Notes: generated from the sequence alone by a model not told the origin. A DNA stretch of 64,000 nucleotides from Stieleria magnilauensis (GCA_007753675.1 CP036432.1:8868233-8932232), one strand, 5' to 3'. Positions 26,505 to 35,496 are shown, numbered from the stretch's first letter. Translations and numbers: made by a program.

Positions 26505-27806
26505 ATGAGAGTGATTCGCCCTGATCAGCCCACCCAAACACCCTCCCCGTACCTACCGCCGACGCAGCCTGACGCGATTGTCGGATTTGACGCATTGCGC
26601 GCGTTCGCGGCGTTGGCAGTCGTCGCACTGCACGCCGGCGTTCCCTATGCGCGGCACCCGATGCCCGGTTTGGTTTGGCCCGTGTGGGATACCAGCAGCC
26701 GGATCGTCGATGCCGTGTTCTGGAGCATCGAAGTCATCATCATGCCGTTGTTCTTGATGATGGCAGGATTCTTGTTGTGTCGTTCTTCACGCCGAGACTC
26801 CCCCAACCGTCTGATTCAATCCAAAGCGAAACGGTTGCTGATTCCGTTGGCCTTTGGCATCGTCGTGATCCTGCCGATCAGCCTTTACATTTGGACCGCG
26901 GGTTTGGTGGTCGAAGGCGTTGTGCCGGCGATCAAACTGAAGAGTCTGAAATTTCCAACACCGATTTCCGAACAGATCTGGGGCCTGAGTCATCTGTGGT
27001 TTCTGCTCTATGTTTTTCTGTACGTTGTTGTCGCAGCCTGTCTGATCCAGACCGCTTCGCGAACCCCGTTTGCACGAATTTCTCAAGCGGTTTCGCGGCC
27101 GAAGGTGCTGCTGGCAATCCTGGCGTGTGTCGCGGTCACCACCTTGGCGGCGGCCCCCCAAGTCGTCTGGGGGTTCCAGCACGCATTTCTGCCGGTTCCA
27201 AGTAAGTGGATCTATAGCGGTGTCTTTTTCGCAGCCGGCTACGGCCTCGCGATACACGACGGGCAACTGCAATGGGTCGCCCGATCATCCCCCCGGCTGT
27301 TGTCCCTTGGCGTCGTCCTGCTCAGTACGTCCGTCTTGCTAGGAACCTGGTCGCTGGAGCATTCGCTCGGCGGGCCGACGCCCAATCACGCCGCCACGTT
27401 CCTGATGGCGTTGCTCACCGTCGCCGCGGCAGGCACAATCACGCTGGGGTCGATCGGAGCGAGCACGCGTTACATCACCCATGTTCCCCGTCCAATTCTG
27501 TACGTCGCGTCGGCTTCCTTTTGGATCTACTTGGTCCACCACCCGCTGCTCGGATTGATCCACTGTGACATCAAATGGCTTTGGCCCGCCGCATCACCGT
27601 TGGTGAAAATGAGCGTTTCCTTCTTCACCGCGACGAGTCTCTCTCTGTTGATGTATGAATCGTTCGTCCGCCGGACACGTTTCGGGCAATGGCTCGGGTT
27701 TAGCCACCGAGAAAAACCCAAGCCCGCAACCGTGCAAACGGACCAAGAAACGACGCTCCCGATCCCGCGCCGGGTCCCCGAGACGGAAACACGACGCGCA
27801 GCGTAA
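26505..27806 (+). CDS. Acyltransferase 3 family membrane protein
   Basis: Integral membrane O-acyltransferase of 433 residues with about ten hydrophobic segments. The family transfers acetyl or succinyl groups to periplasmic or surface glycans. The N-terminal motif GFDALRAFAALAVVALHAG holds the conserved Arg and His of the active region, and FWIYLVHHPLLGL near the C-terminus holds the second conserved pattern. The arrangement is closest to the OpgC/MdoC-like branch, but no glucan genes are nearby, so the acceptor is unknown. ATG 26505 is chosen because the catalytic domain starts about 25 residues later. The C-terminus is a polar tail. Confidence 0.87.
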   Translation: MRVIRPDQPTQTPSPYLPPTQPDAIVGFDALRAFAALAVVALHAGVPYARHPMPGLVWPVWDTSSRIVDAVFWSIEVIIMPLFLMMAGFLLCRSSRRDSPNRLIQSKAKRLLIPLAFGIVVILPISLYIWTAGLVVEGVVPAIKLKSLKFPTPISEQIWGLSHLWFLLYVFLYVVVAACLIQTASRTPFARISQAVSRPKVLLAILACVAVTTLAAAPQVVWGFQHAFLPVPSKWIYSGVFFAAGYGLAIHDGQLQWVARSSPRLLSLGVVLLSTSVLLGTWSLEHSLGGPTPNHAATFLMALLTVAAAGTITLGSIGASTRYITHVPRPILYVASASFWIYLVHHPLLGLIHCDIKWLWPAASPLVKMSVSFFTATSLSLLMYESFVRRTRFGQWLGFSHREKPKPATVQTDQETTLPIPRRVPETETRRAA

Positions 27807-28117
27807 GCGGTTTCTGAAAGAGGCGGCTTCTGGTCGCAGGAAGATGGCGGCGGATTCGCGAGATGCAGGGGAGGGGTCCGCTTCAGCTTCGCTTCGGACG
27901 GCATGCGGAAACGGGCGAGCACGCTCTCGAATCCCTTCCGGCCGGCAAACTGCGGACCAACCTCGCCAATCGGCAAAGTCTGCCAAGATTCCTTAATCAG
28001 ACGAACCGTCAATGTCGAAAAAGTCTGTACCGGGCGCGGTGTCGGCAAATTTCCGCGCGGGCACGGCGCCACTCAACGGCGACAATCAATTGACCTGATG
28101 CAACATCTGGAATCCTC
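27807..28117. other. Intergenic region, 311 bp
   Basis: Lies between the acyltransferase and BBP7 genes on the same strand. I see no clear terminator, repeat or gene. An antisense frame here has no protein-like features. The BBP7 promoter is presumably in the right half, which is somewhat richer in A/T. Confidence 0.4.
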
Positions 28118-29788
28118 ATGATTCAAGACGCACTTCGACGTTTCGCGTTTTTGACCTGCTTCCTCTCTGTCGCTTTCTTCAGCTGCGGCTCGGGCGCCAT
28201 CGGCGGCGATCGCACCCTCCGTCGCAAGCAACCCGATCGAAGTACCTATCAGCCGCCGGTGCTTGAAACCGACCACCTTGAATCCGTGACGGTCACGCCA
28301 GCCGAGGCCGGCGAACAAACCAGCCAACAAAGCAGCGGGCTGGTCGACGCGCCGTTGGACACACTGCCCCAGCCGCGACGCCGCGCCGAACCGGTCGTCA
28401 GCGAAGCGTCCTTGCCAGACCCGGTGGTCCTGCCAGAGACCGGAACGGCCCAATCGCCGGTGCAGACGGTCAGCTATGAAACATCCAACCACCGACAGCA
28501 GCACGTCGCTCCGCAGCAGCACGCGGTGGAGACCTGCTCATGTGAATCCTGCCGTAGCGGCGGTGCCCATGTTCCGCTGCCGCCGGCGATGCACCACAGC
28601 GTCGATGCGACGCCCTACGGTTTCGCCGGACAGGTGTTTGACGGCGGATGCGATGCGGCACCCATTTGTGATTCCCAGTTCTGCGACGGAATCTCCTGTG
28701 GTAGCGGCGGATGCGATTCGATCGGATGCGGTCCACTCGGTCGCTTCGGGCTGTCAGCGGATGACTGGTTCGGATCCGTCGAGTTGCTGTTGATGTTCCG
28801 CTCGGGCGATCGCTTGCCCGCGCTGGCATCCGATGGCTCTTTGGACGATACCGACACGCAAATCTTTGCCGGTCGCGAAACCGTTTTCAAAGACATGACC
28901 GCGGGCGGCCGGCTGACCGTCGGTGCTTGGCTGGACAATTACATGGACCGCAACATCGTCGCACGAGGCTGGTTCGCCGGGGAACAAACCTATGGATTCA
29001 ATGCCAATCAAAACACGCACGCGACACTCGTCCGCCCGTTCTTCAACGTCACCGATGGCGTGGACCCGATCGACGACACGCGGATCATCGCGACGCCGGG
29101 TGAAGCCAGCGGCGAACTGAGCATCCGCGCCGACAGCAACACGTTTGGAGCCGACGTCTCGATTCGCCAGCTGTGGTACAAACGCCAGGGTGCGACGGTC
29201 GACCTGTTGTACGGCTACCAATACATGGGAATGGATCAATCCCTTTCGATTTCAGATCGCGCGACCGCGTTGAGCGACGGTGCCCGGCCGATCGGATCGG
29301 TCTTGGCGACGTCGGATTCGTTTGATGTCGAAAACGACTTCCACGGCGGTCAGCTCGGCGTCGCGACCCACTACCGCGAAGGCTGTTGGTCGTTCAGTTC
29401 GCTGGCGAAAATCGGATTCGGATCCGTTCGCCGACGCGCCGTGTTGGCCGGTAGCACGTTCACCAGCATCGACGGCAACAATGCGACCAACCCCAACGGA
29501 ATCTTAGTCCGCTCGACGAACTCGGGGACGCACAGTGACAACACCTTCGGCTGGGTTCCCGAATTGGACTTTACCCTCGGCTGGCAAAAGTACCCCTGCT
29601 TTGACGTCACGTTCGGTTATCACATCATCGCCATGACCGACGCCTTGGAGCTGAGCGGCGTGATCGACCCTGAATTGGCCGTCAACCTGGCCGATACCGC
29701 CGTCGGTGCACAACGCCCCACCTCGAACTTTCGCCACGGGACGTTCTATGTCCAAGGCATCCACTTCGGTCTGTCGTACATCTACTGA
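28118..29788 (+). CDS. BBP7-family outer-membrane beta-barrel protein
   Basis: Outer-membrane protein of 556 residues of the planctomycete BBP7 family. A hydrophobic export signal (FAFLTCFLSVAFFSCGSG) is followed by a disordered polar region, then a Cys-rich linker at about 140-210 (CSCESCRSGG; CDSQFCDGISCGSGGCDS). The barrel starts at GRFGLSADDWFGSVELLLMF and alternates amphipathic strands to the terminal GLSYIY, which ends in an aromatic residue as barrels do. Signals in these bacteria often end near a Cys, and FFSC could be a lipobox, so lipidation is possible. The short palindrome at 29851 lies downstream. Cargo or ligand unknown. Confidence 0.85.
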   Translation: MIQDALRRFAFLTCFLSVAFFSCGSGAIGGDRTLRRKQPDRSTYQPPVLETDHLESVTVTPAEAGEQTSQQSSGLVDAPLDTLPQPRRRAEPVVSEASLPDPVVLPETGTAQSPVQTVSYETSNHRQQHVAPQQHAVETCSCESCRSGGAHVPLPPAMHHSVDATPYGFAGQVFDGGCDAAPICDSQFCDGISCGSGGCDSIGCGPLGRFGLSADDWFGSVELLLMFRSGDRLPALASDGSLDDTDTQIFAGRETVFKDMTAGGRLTVGAWLDNYMDRNIVARGWFAGEQTYGFNANQNTHATLVRPFFNVTDGVDPIDDTRIIATPGEASGELSIRADSNTFGADVSIRQLWYKRQGATVDLLYGYQYMGMDQSLSISDRATALSDGARPIGSVLATSDSFDVENDFHGGQLGVATHYREGCWSFSSLAKIGFGSVRRRAVLAGSTFTSIDGNNATNPNGILVRSTNSGTHSDNTFGWVPELDFTLGWQKYPCFDVTFGYHIIAMTDALELSGVIDPELAVNLADTAVGAQRPTSNFRHGTFYVQGIHFGLSYIY

Positions 29789-29850
29789 TCCGACGCCTCC
29801 AACGGAACAGACGGCCCCACCACGCAAACACCCCAAGCACCTATTGAACC

Positions 29851-29873
29851 AAAAAGGTGTCGGACACCTTTTT
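29851..29873. repeat. 23-bp palindrome, REP-like, possible terminator
   Basis: aaaaaggtgtcggacacctt plus ttt is a near-perfect palindrome (AAAAAGGTGTC / GACACCTTTTT with a central G). It lies about 60 bp after the BBP7 stop and ends in a run of five T. It may terminate transcription in both directions. The core GGTGTC...GACACC resembles REP-like palindromes seen in many bacterial genomes; no transposase is in the window. Confidence 0.7.
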
Positions 29874-29893
29874 CTCGTACGTGAAGGTAATGA

Positions 29894-30850
29894 ATGATGG
29901 CGGCCAAGGAACCCGTGGGATGTCAGCGTTTTGTGGACATGTGGGCGCTGCCGGGAGTCCACCCTAGCAACGTCGAGTTCCTTCAAAAGCTGAAAACAGC
30001 CGACACCAATCACTTCACCACGCACATGGATTGCGTCGGCACGGTCAACACGTTGGACCAGGAAACCGGTGACTGGGAAAAAACGCATCTGGTCGGCATG
30101 CGAACCGACGTCTGGAAACCGGACGACGAGGAAATGCACAGTTGCTTGGATGCGATGAAGGACAAGCGGCGCAACGAGCTGAAACGTTCGATCAAACGTT
30201 CGGGGCGATTGAATGCGAAGCAGAAGCAAAAGCTAGAAGACCAACTCGCTGACGATGAAATCATGCAGATGCAATGCGACGACATCCAAACTCGTCGCCT
30301 GGTCTTGAAGCTGTTTCGCACCACCGGAGATCGCGTCCGCTGGGTCGGCACGATCGAAGAGGTCACGGCGACGGAAGTCCACAATTCGATCGGCACCGGC
30401 AAGCCCCTGCTGACGATGGCCGCGATGCTCTCGCGCAGTGATCTGGTCACCTACGTGCAACAAAACCACCGCACCTTTCGCATCCCGTCGCTGTTCAGTT
30501 TTTGCTATCACGACGGCCAACGGATGTGGAATCTCTTGCTGCGGCGCTATTGGCTATCGATCGGCGCAGATTTTGAGATCGAAGCCGAGGGACAGGGCAT
30601 CGGAGAGATCGACGGTAAACTGTTCTCCTTCGGCAGTGACAGTCATTTGGTGTTGGATCCGCACCCGCTGGCCGCCCAATCGTCCTTCGTCGATCTGATC
30701 ACGCTGTTCGCCGCCTCGGTCGGCTACCACCGCGCGATGCGAAAAAGTGTCAACCGCCGCGTGGAAGCCGCCCTGAGCGGGGAATCCCACCGCAACCTGC
30801 TGCAAAACGAAGAACTACGCCTTCGCCAAAACGGCCGCGCCGCCGCCTGA
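29894..30850 (+). CDS. Conserved-looking cytoplasmic protein of unknown function
   Basis: Protein of 318 residues without signal peptide or membrane segment. Residues about 85-120 are helical and strongly basic (DKRRNELKRSIKRSGRLNAK). The remainder is mixed alpha/beta with LKLFRTTGDRVRWVGTIEEV near the middle and SLFSFCYHDGQRMWNLLLRR at about 195-215. Two adjacent ATG codons (29894, 29897) can start it. Codon use and composition match its neighbours. No family recognised; the N-terminal basic helices could bind nucleic acid, which is speculative. Confidence 0.65.
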   Translation: MMAAKEPVGCQRFVDMWALPGVHPSNVEFLQKLKTADTNHFTTHMDCVGTVNTLDQETGDWEKTHLVGMRTDVWKPDDEEMHSCLDAMKDKRRNELKRSIKRSGRLNAKQKQKLEDQLADDEIMQMQCDDIQTRRLVLKLFRTTGDRVRWVGTIEEVTATEVHNSIGTGKPLLTMAAMLSRSDLVTYVQQNHRTFRIPSLFSFCYHDGQRMWNLLLRRYWLSIGADFEIEAEGQGIGEIDGKLFSFGSDSHLVLDPHPLAAQSSFVDLITLFAASVGYHRAMRKSVNRRVEAALSGESHRNLLQNEELRLRQNGRAAA

Positions 30851-31325
30851 CACGTCCAATCAGGCCTGGGGAGTCATCACGCTTGTTCATGCCCGCGATG
30901 GCAGAAAATCGATAATACGACCGTTAGGAAAACAGAACTGACGAAGCCGGGATCAGGCCCACTCCATTTTCTTGTCACCCATTTTCCTGTCTGCCATCTC
31001 CCCAACCCGCGCCCGATCAGAAATCCGGCAGCCCCGTGTCGTGTTCTTCTGATCGCCTTCCCGCAAAATCAAACCGTCCAAGTTGCGAAAAAGGGAGCAG
31101 GTACCAAGCCTGAATCCGATTCGCGTCATTCTTTTGTCACGCAGGGACGCGCCGTTCGGCACTGCATTTGCGTCCTCCTGGAACTCCGTCTCGCACCGTT
31201 CCACAACCCCGACCGTCATGACGTTTGGCGGCAGGAACGGATCGCTGAACTACCACGGTGGTATCTGTTCGGCCAACGCATTGGCGTGAGACACATCCTC
31301 CCTCTCCATGCAGGAAAAAATTCAC
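30851..31325. other. Intergenic region with dispersed repeat copy, 475 bp
   Basis: Lies between the unknown gene and the PDZ protein gene. The left half (30896-31085) is a copy of the repeat that also precedes the gamma carbonic anhydrase. The right half (31085-31325) shows no gene and should contain the PDZ gene promoter. Confidence 0.55.
30896..31085. repeat. Dispersed repeat of about 190 bp, copy A
   Basis: Begins near gatggcagaaaa, includes ttttcttgtcacccattttc and continues through ctccccaaccc...cgcccgatc...aaatccggcag to cttcccgcaaaatcaaaccg. Copy B at about 32760-32975 follows the same order with scattered substitutions and small length changes. A short fragment (ttcctgtcacccattttcct) occurs at 33579-33601. 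Confidence 0.75.
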
Positions 31326-32666
31326 ATGAAGACTTCATTTCGATTGATGACAGCAGGCGCCGCGCTTGCCTTGACGATCCCGATGGCATCGGCACAAAAC
31401 GCAATCTCCGATGCGATCGAAGATCGGTTGAGCCCGGGGAACCGCATCGATTCGCGCGATTTCCAATCAGAAGACGCGATCCGAAGCGGAATTCGGGGTG
31501 CCACCCGCAGTGCGATCCAAGGGAACAGTTTTGACCAAGTTGTTCGCGATGGAATCAACCAAGGTCTGCAATCGACCTACTCCGATCGCCAACCAAACTA
31601 TGGCCCGCAATACAACAACGGTTACGGACAGCCGTACAACCAGGGATACAACCAAGGACAGGGCTACGTTCAAGGCCGCTCCGCAACCGTCTACCGCGAC
31701 GAACAAGGCCGTCTGTTTCATCTCGATGGCCAAGGCCGAGCGGTCTACTTCCCAGCGAATCAACCTCAATATTCGCAGCAACCCAATCGTTCACAATGGA
31801 ACGACGGCTACAACCAATCATATTCTCGGTCGTACCAAGACCAGCGGATGCAGTCCTCCGGGCAGGTGAATGCGCAAGCCTATGACCGATCGCAATATCA
31901 AGCGGATCGCAACACGCAGTATTCCGCTCAAGCCAACCAAGGCGGGCGGCTAGGCGTCGCGATCGAGGAAACCGATCAAGGAGTTCGAGTGACCCGCGTC
32001 GCACGCGGTAGCGCTGCAGCTCAGGCCGGAATTCGCGAAGGTGACGTGATCATCACCGCGGACGGACAAAAGATCGAGTCCGCGGGTTGGTTGAGCGAGC
32101 GAATCGCTTCGGCCGACGACAATGCTCAAGTGGCACTGACAGTGAAACGCAATGGCCAAGAGCAAGAATTGACCGCCACCTTGAACGAACAAAGCCACAG
32201 TCAATCTGGCGATCGTCGTTCAAACAACAACCGTCAACAAATGGACCGCGACCAAACGCAGTTCGCCAATCGAGTCGATCGTCTTGAACGCGAAATGTCA
32301 GAACTGCGGCGTGCAATCGCTTCGCTGCGTAGCGACCTGAACCTCAACCAGGCGACTGAACAGGATGCCAGCACTGAATCGGCAGCCAGCGTTCAGGTCG
32401 ACCGACGCGACGCAAACCGACGAGGACAACGCGACAACGATCGTGCCGATCAATCGAGTCGCGACGAAACCACGCTCGATGTCCAAAGTCGTGTCGACGG
32501 ATCGAACGACGCCGCGGATGCACGTTCGAACCGCCGTAACAATCGCAACCAGAACGCTAACACGGACGCCGAACTCAATGCCGACGCTGAAATCAATGCG
32601 GACGCTGAGGTCACCGGCGACACCAAAGTCGAAAGCAACACCGAAGTCGAGTCCGCTGTCGAGTAA
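31326..32666 (+). CDS. Secreted PDZ-domain protein with Q/N/Y-rich linker
   Basis: Exported protein of 446 residues. A signal peptide (LMTAGAALALTIPMASAQ) is followed by a linker at about 85-205 rich in Gln, Asn, Tyr and Gly (NYGPQYNNGYGQPYNQGYNQ). A PDZ domain spans about 207-287 (GRLGVAIEE...GSAAAQAGIREGDVIITADG), and a coiled coil lies at about 307-345 (NRVDRLEREMSELRRAIASL). The acidic tail has degenerate NADAE units. There is no protease domain, so it is a binding or scaffold protein in the envelope. ATG 31326 begins the signal. A hairpin terminator follows at 32705. Confidence 0.8.
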   Translation: MKTSFRLMTAGAALALTIPMASAQNAISDAIEDRLSPGNRIDSRDFQSEDAIRSGIRGATRSAIQGNSFDQVVRDGINQGLQSTYSDRQPNYGPQYNNGYGQPYNQGYNQGQGYVQGRSATVYRDEQGRLFHLDGQGRAVYFPANQPQYSQQPNRSQWNDGYNQSYSRSYQDQRMQSSGQVNAQAYDRSQYQADRNTQYSAQANQGGRLGVAIEETDQGVRVTRVARGSAAAQAGIREGDVIITADGQKIESAGWLSERIASADDNAQVALTVKRNGQEQELTATLNEQSHSQSGDRRSNNNRQQMDRDQTQFANRVDRLEREMSELRRAIASLRSDLNLNQATEQDASTESAASVQVDRRDANRRGQRDNDRADQSSRDETTLDVQSRVDGSNDAADARSNRRNNRNQNANTDAELNADAEINADAEVTGDTKVESNTEVESAVE

Positions 32667-32704
32667 TCACGACAATGACGCGTGATAGATCATCGCTTCG
32701 ATCA

Positions 32705-32737
32705 GGCACCCCGGACATGTTTCGGGGTGCCTTTTTT
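32705..32737 (+). terminator. Rho-independent terminator after the PDZ gene
   Basis: ggcacccc (32705-32712) pairs with ggggtgcc (32724-32731), with further pairing towards a short loop (gga-catg-ttc), followed by six T. It lies 38 bp after the stop codon. This is the clearest intrinsic terminator in the window. Confidence 0.85.
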
Positions 32738-32759
32738 GATTCCTGTCGATGACGTCATG

Positions 32760-32975
32760 GCTGGGATGGCAGAAAAATGTCGGGCAACAGAATAACGACG
32801 TCGGAAACCAGACAAGAAAACAAGCAGAGCACCGCAGACCAAGCCGGGGTCGGATCCCCACCCTTTTCTTGTCACCCATTTTCCTGTCGACGTTCTCCCC
32901 AGCCCTCGCCCGATCGAAAATCCGGTAGACTTGTGCCGTTTTCTTCTGTTCTTCTTCCCGCAAAATGAAACCGTT
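32760..32975. repeat. Dispersed repeat of about 190-215 bp, copy B, reaching a start codon
   Basis: Parallel to copy A at 30896-31085. Its end, cttcccgcaaaatgaaaccg, runs into the gamma carbonic anhydrase gene: the ATG at 32965 corresponds to ATC in copy A. It therefore probably supplies the 5' untranslated region of that gene. Confidence 0.7.
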
Positions 32976-32976
32976 T

Positions 32977-33525
32977 ATGTCGCTCTCCATTCGCTCTTTC
33001 GGTGGGATCACTCCGCGTCTGGGCAAACGCGTTTATATCGATCCGGCGGCCACGGTAATCGGCGACGTTGTCTTGGGTGATGATGCCTCGGTCTGGCCGG
33101 GGGCGGTGATCCGCGGCGACATGGAGCCGATCAAAATCGGCGACCGCACGAATGTGCAGGACACCGCCGTCCTGCACACCACCCATGACGGTGATTTCAA
33201 TCCCGGCGGATGGCCGTTGACGATCGGCGACGACGTGGTGATCGGCCACCGCGCGATCCTGCACGGCTGCACCGTCGCCAACCGCGTTCTGATCGGCAAC
33301 GGCGCCGTGGTCAACGATGGCGCCGTGATCCCCGACGAAGTCATCGTGGGGGCCGGCTGTGTCGTGCCACCCGGCAAGACACTCGAAAGCGGTTTCGTGT
33401 ACGTGGGCAACCCTTGCAAACAGCTCCGCCCCGTCAGCGAAAAAGAGGTCCGCTTTTTCCTCTACTCGCCGGCCCACTATGTCGAGATCAAAGATCAGTA
33501 TCTGGCCGAAGCGAAAGGCCAGTGA
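32977..33525 (+). CDS. Gamma carbonic anhydrase-like hexapeptide-repeat protein
   Basis: Left-handed beta-helix protein of 182 residues of the gamma carbonic anhydrase/YrdA group, a trimer binding metal between subunits. Zinc ligands are in place: His67 (VLHTTHDGDF), His91 and His96 (IGHRAILHGC). Hexapeptide repeats run from IGDVVLGDDASVWPGAVIRG to about residue 135. The glutamate loop of the Cam type is absent, so it is a CamH/YrdA-like form whose carbonic anhydrase activity is not certain. I prefer ATG 32977 (MSLSIRSFGG) over ATG 32965, because the latter lies in a dispersed repeat and family members begin near this point. Confidence 0.85.
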   Translation: MSLSIRSFGGITPRLGKRVYIDPAATVIGDVVLGDDASVWPGAVIRGDMEPIKIGDRTNVQDTAVLHTTHDGDFNPGGWPLTIGDDVVIGHRAILHGCTVANRVLIGNGAVVNDGAVIPDEVIVGAGCVVPPGKTLESGFVYVGNPCKQLRPVSEKEVRFFLYSPAHYVEIKDQYLAEAKGQ

Positions 33526-33641
33526 CGCGAACCTGCCTTGCGTTGCCCCACGGAAGTGCCAAGGTTGGAACCAAGACATTTTCCTGTCACCCATTTTCCT
33601 GTCGACCTTCCGCTTGTCCCCCATCGAGGCAAGCTGGAAGC

Positions 33642-34550
33642 TTACCCCACGGTCATACCGGCCACCGCGTCGCGGATTCTGGTGACCAGGGAATCATCCA
33701 GGTCGCTGAGCATCGGCAGCAGCGGACCGGTCGCCGCGATGCCGGCTTCGGCGACAGCATGGTGCAGCACACGGATCGGGCTGTAGGTGTTCCGTAGGTC
33801 TTCCAGCGGCAAGAACCACTGTCGAATCGACTCGGCGGTTTCCAAATCACCGGCTTGGATCGCGCGGAGCATTTCCATGCTGCGTGCCGGCGCGACGCAG
33901 ACGCATCCGCTGGTGAAACCGGTGATGCCGAAGTCACGCAGGTGCACGATGGCGGGTTGCTCGCCGATTCCGCTGACCATCCGCGAGGCCGGAAAGACGT
34001 CGCGGATTTCATTGAGATAATCGTCGTGGCTGGGATCATCCCGAACGACGGCGTACTTGATCCACGAGATGACGCCGTCGCGGTGCAACGCCTCGACCCA
34101 TTGGGCATCCAGCCAACGATCAAATTTCAGGTACAGCACCAGGGGTTTGCCGTAGCGTTCGGCCAGCAGACGAATGCCGGTCGCGATGCCTTGCTGGTCC
34201 ACGACATCACGCGCCGGCAGCAACATCGCGGTGGCAAAGTCATACTCGCGCAAGATATCGACTTGATCGACGGCCAATCCGTAGGCCGGGCCGATCGAGG
34301 GCACGACGGAGGTCTGGTCGCCGGCGGTTTCACTGAGCATCGTCAGGGTCTTGGCGTACTCGCTGAGCCGCATGTGATAGAAGACGGCGTTTCCACCGTA
34401 CAACAACGACCGGATTCCGCCGTCTTCGAGAAACCGAATCAGTTTGGCGTTCTCGACGGAACAGACTTCGCCATCACCGTCACGCGCCAGCGGCGGCACG
34501 GCGAAAACACTTTCGGACAAATGGCTGGGATCAAACGAACTGGTAAGCAT
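33642..34550 (-). CDS. Dihydrodipicolinate synthase-family (DapA-like) aldolase/lyase
   Basis: Class I (Schiff-base) TIM-barrel lyase of 302 residues. The conserved Tyr140 (LVLYLKF) and Schiff-base Lys165 (SWIKYAV) are in place at family positions. The family includes DapA, N-acetylneuraminate lyase and 2-keto-3-deoxy-sugar aldolases. It is the last gene of a tight minus-strand run after an SMP-30 lactonase-like protein and a GH10-like protein (spacers 4 and 10 bp), so a 2-keto-3-deoxy-sugar acid aldolase or dehydratase seems more likely than lysine synthesis. ATG 34550 (MLTSSFD) starts the fold; the longer upstream frame overlaps the SMP-30 gene and is rejected. Confidence 0.83.
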   Translation of the reverse strand: MLTSSFDPSHLSESVFAVPPLARDGDGEVCSVENAKLIRFLEDGGIRSLLYGGNAVFYHMRLSEYAKTLTMLSETAGDQTSVVPSIGPAYGLAVDQVDILREYDFATAMLLPARDVVDQQGIATGIRLLAERYGKPLVLYLKFDRWLDAQWVEALHRDGVISWIKYAVVRDDPSHDDYLNEIRDVFPASRMVSGIGEQPAIVHLRDFGITGFTSGCVCVAPARSMEMLRAIQAGDLETAESIRQWFLPLEDLRNTYSPIRVLHHAVAEAGIAATGPLLPMLSDLDDSLVTRIRDAVAGMTVG

Positions 34551-34554
34551 GGTT

Positions 34555-35496
34555 TCAGTGCAATCCGGGAATCGGCATGGTGACGCGGTACAGACCGGTG
34601 CGGGCGGTGACAAACATGGTTTTCCAATCGTCGCCACCGAAGCAGACGTTGGCCGGCTGCTGGGGAAACGAGACGACGCCGATCTGTTCTCCGGCGGGAG
34701 AAAAGATCTGCACACCGATGTGGGTGGTGATGTAAACATCGCCTTGAACATCCAACGCGATCCCGTCGGCGCCGGTTCCCGATTTCCCTTCGGGTTGCTC
34801 CACGGTGCAGAACGTTTTCGGCGGAGACAACTTTCCGGGTCCGGTGACCTCGTAAACCAGCATCTCGGCCTGTTGGCTGGGACAGACATAAAGACGTTTC
34901 CGATCGGGCGACATGCCGATACCGTTGGGCGCGGCCAAACCCTCGGTGACGCGAGAGACGGTGCCGTCGGAGGCGATGTAGTAGACCGCCTGAACGGTTT
35001 GCGGCAGCGGCGTGGGGGCGCGGAACAGCGGGTCGGTGAAATAGATTCCACCCTCGCCGTCAACGGTCAAATCGTTGGGCGCGTTGAATCGTTTGCCATC
35101 GTACTGCGACGCCAACACGGTCGCGTTGGCGTGTTCGTCATAGCGAACGACTTGGCCATCCATTTGACAGGCCAAGATGCGTCCGTCGCGGGGGATCAAG
35201 ATGCCGTTGGTGTGTTTGGAGTCACCGGTGAACAGGCTGATCGATCCGTCGGGGTGGAGCCGGTGGATGGCGGAGTTGGGAATGTCGGTGAACAACAGCG
35301 TTTTGGATTTCGGCTCCCAGGCAGGACCTTCGGTAAACGCGAATCCGTCTTGAACCAATTCGACCTTGCCGGTCGGCTTGATGGTCTCGGCCGTGTCGCC
35401 TTGAGTCGTGTCATCTTGAGCCGATACGAGCGGTTGCCCGATGGCTAGCGCTGCGAAACCGACCACCAACGCGTAGAGAGCAGAATGCAGATTCAT
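34555..35496 (-). CDS. Secreted SMP-30/gluconolactonase-family protein
   Basis: Exported six-bladed beta-propeller of 313 residues; family members hydrolyse sugar-acid lactones using one divalent metal. A signal peptide (ALYALVVGFAALAIGQPLVS) precedes the propeller. Metal ligands are visible in family positions: Glu56 (FTEGPAW), Asn141 (APNDLTVD), Asn191 (APNGIGMS) and Asp244 (GADGIALD). The gene lies between the GH10-like and DapA-like genes with very short spacers, so it is the likely lactonase of a sugar-acid route. The signal peptide puts it in the periplasm while the aldolase-like neighbour has none. Confidence 0.87.
   Translation of the reverse strand: MNLHSALYALVVGFAALAIGQPLVSAQDDTTQGDTAETIKPTGKVELVQDGFAFTEGPAWEPKSKTLLFTDIPNSAIHRLHPDGSISLFTGDSKHTNGILIPRDGRILACQMDGQVVRYDEHANATVLASQYDGKRFNAPNDLTVDGEGGIYFTDPLFRAPTPLPQTVQAVYYIASDGTVSRVTEGLAAPNGIGMSPDRKRLYVCPSQQAEMLVYEVTGPGKLSPPKTFCTVEQPEGKSGTGADGIALDVQGDVYITTHIGVQIFSPAGEQIGVVSFPQQPANVCFGGDDWKTMFVTARTGLYRVTMPIPGLH

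Noticed and set aside
32965-32976. Upstream ATG for the gamma carbonic anhydrase gene
   Set aside because: It corresponds to a non-start codon in the matching repeat copy and precedes the usual family start; not fully excluded.
34551-35063. N-terminal extension of the DapA-like gene
   Set aside because: Overlaps the SMP-30 gene in another frame and has no homologous content; the fold begins at ATG 34550.
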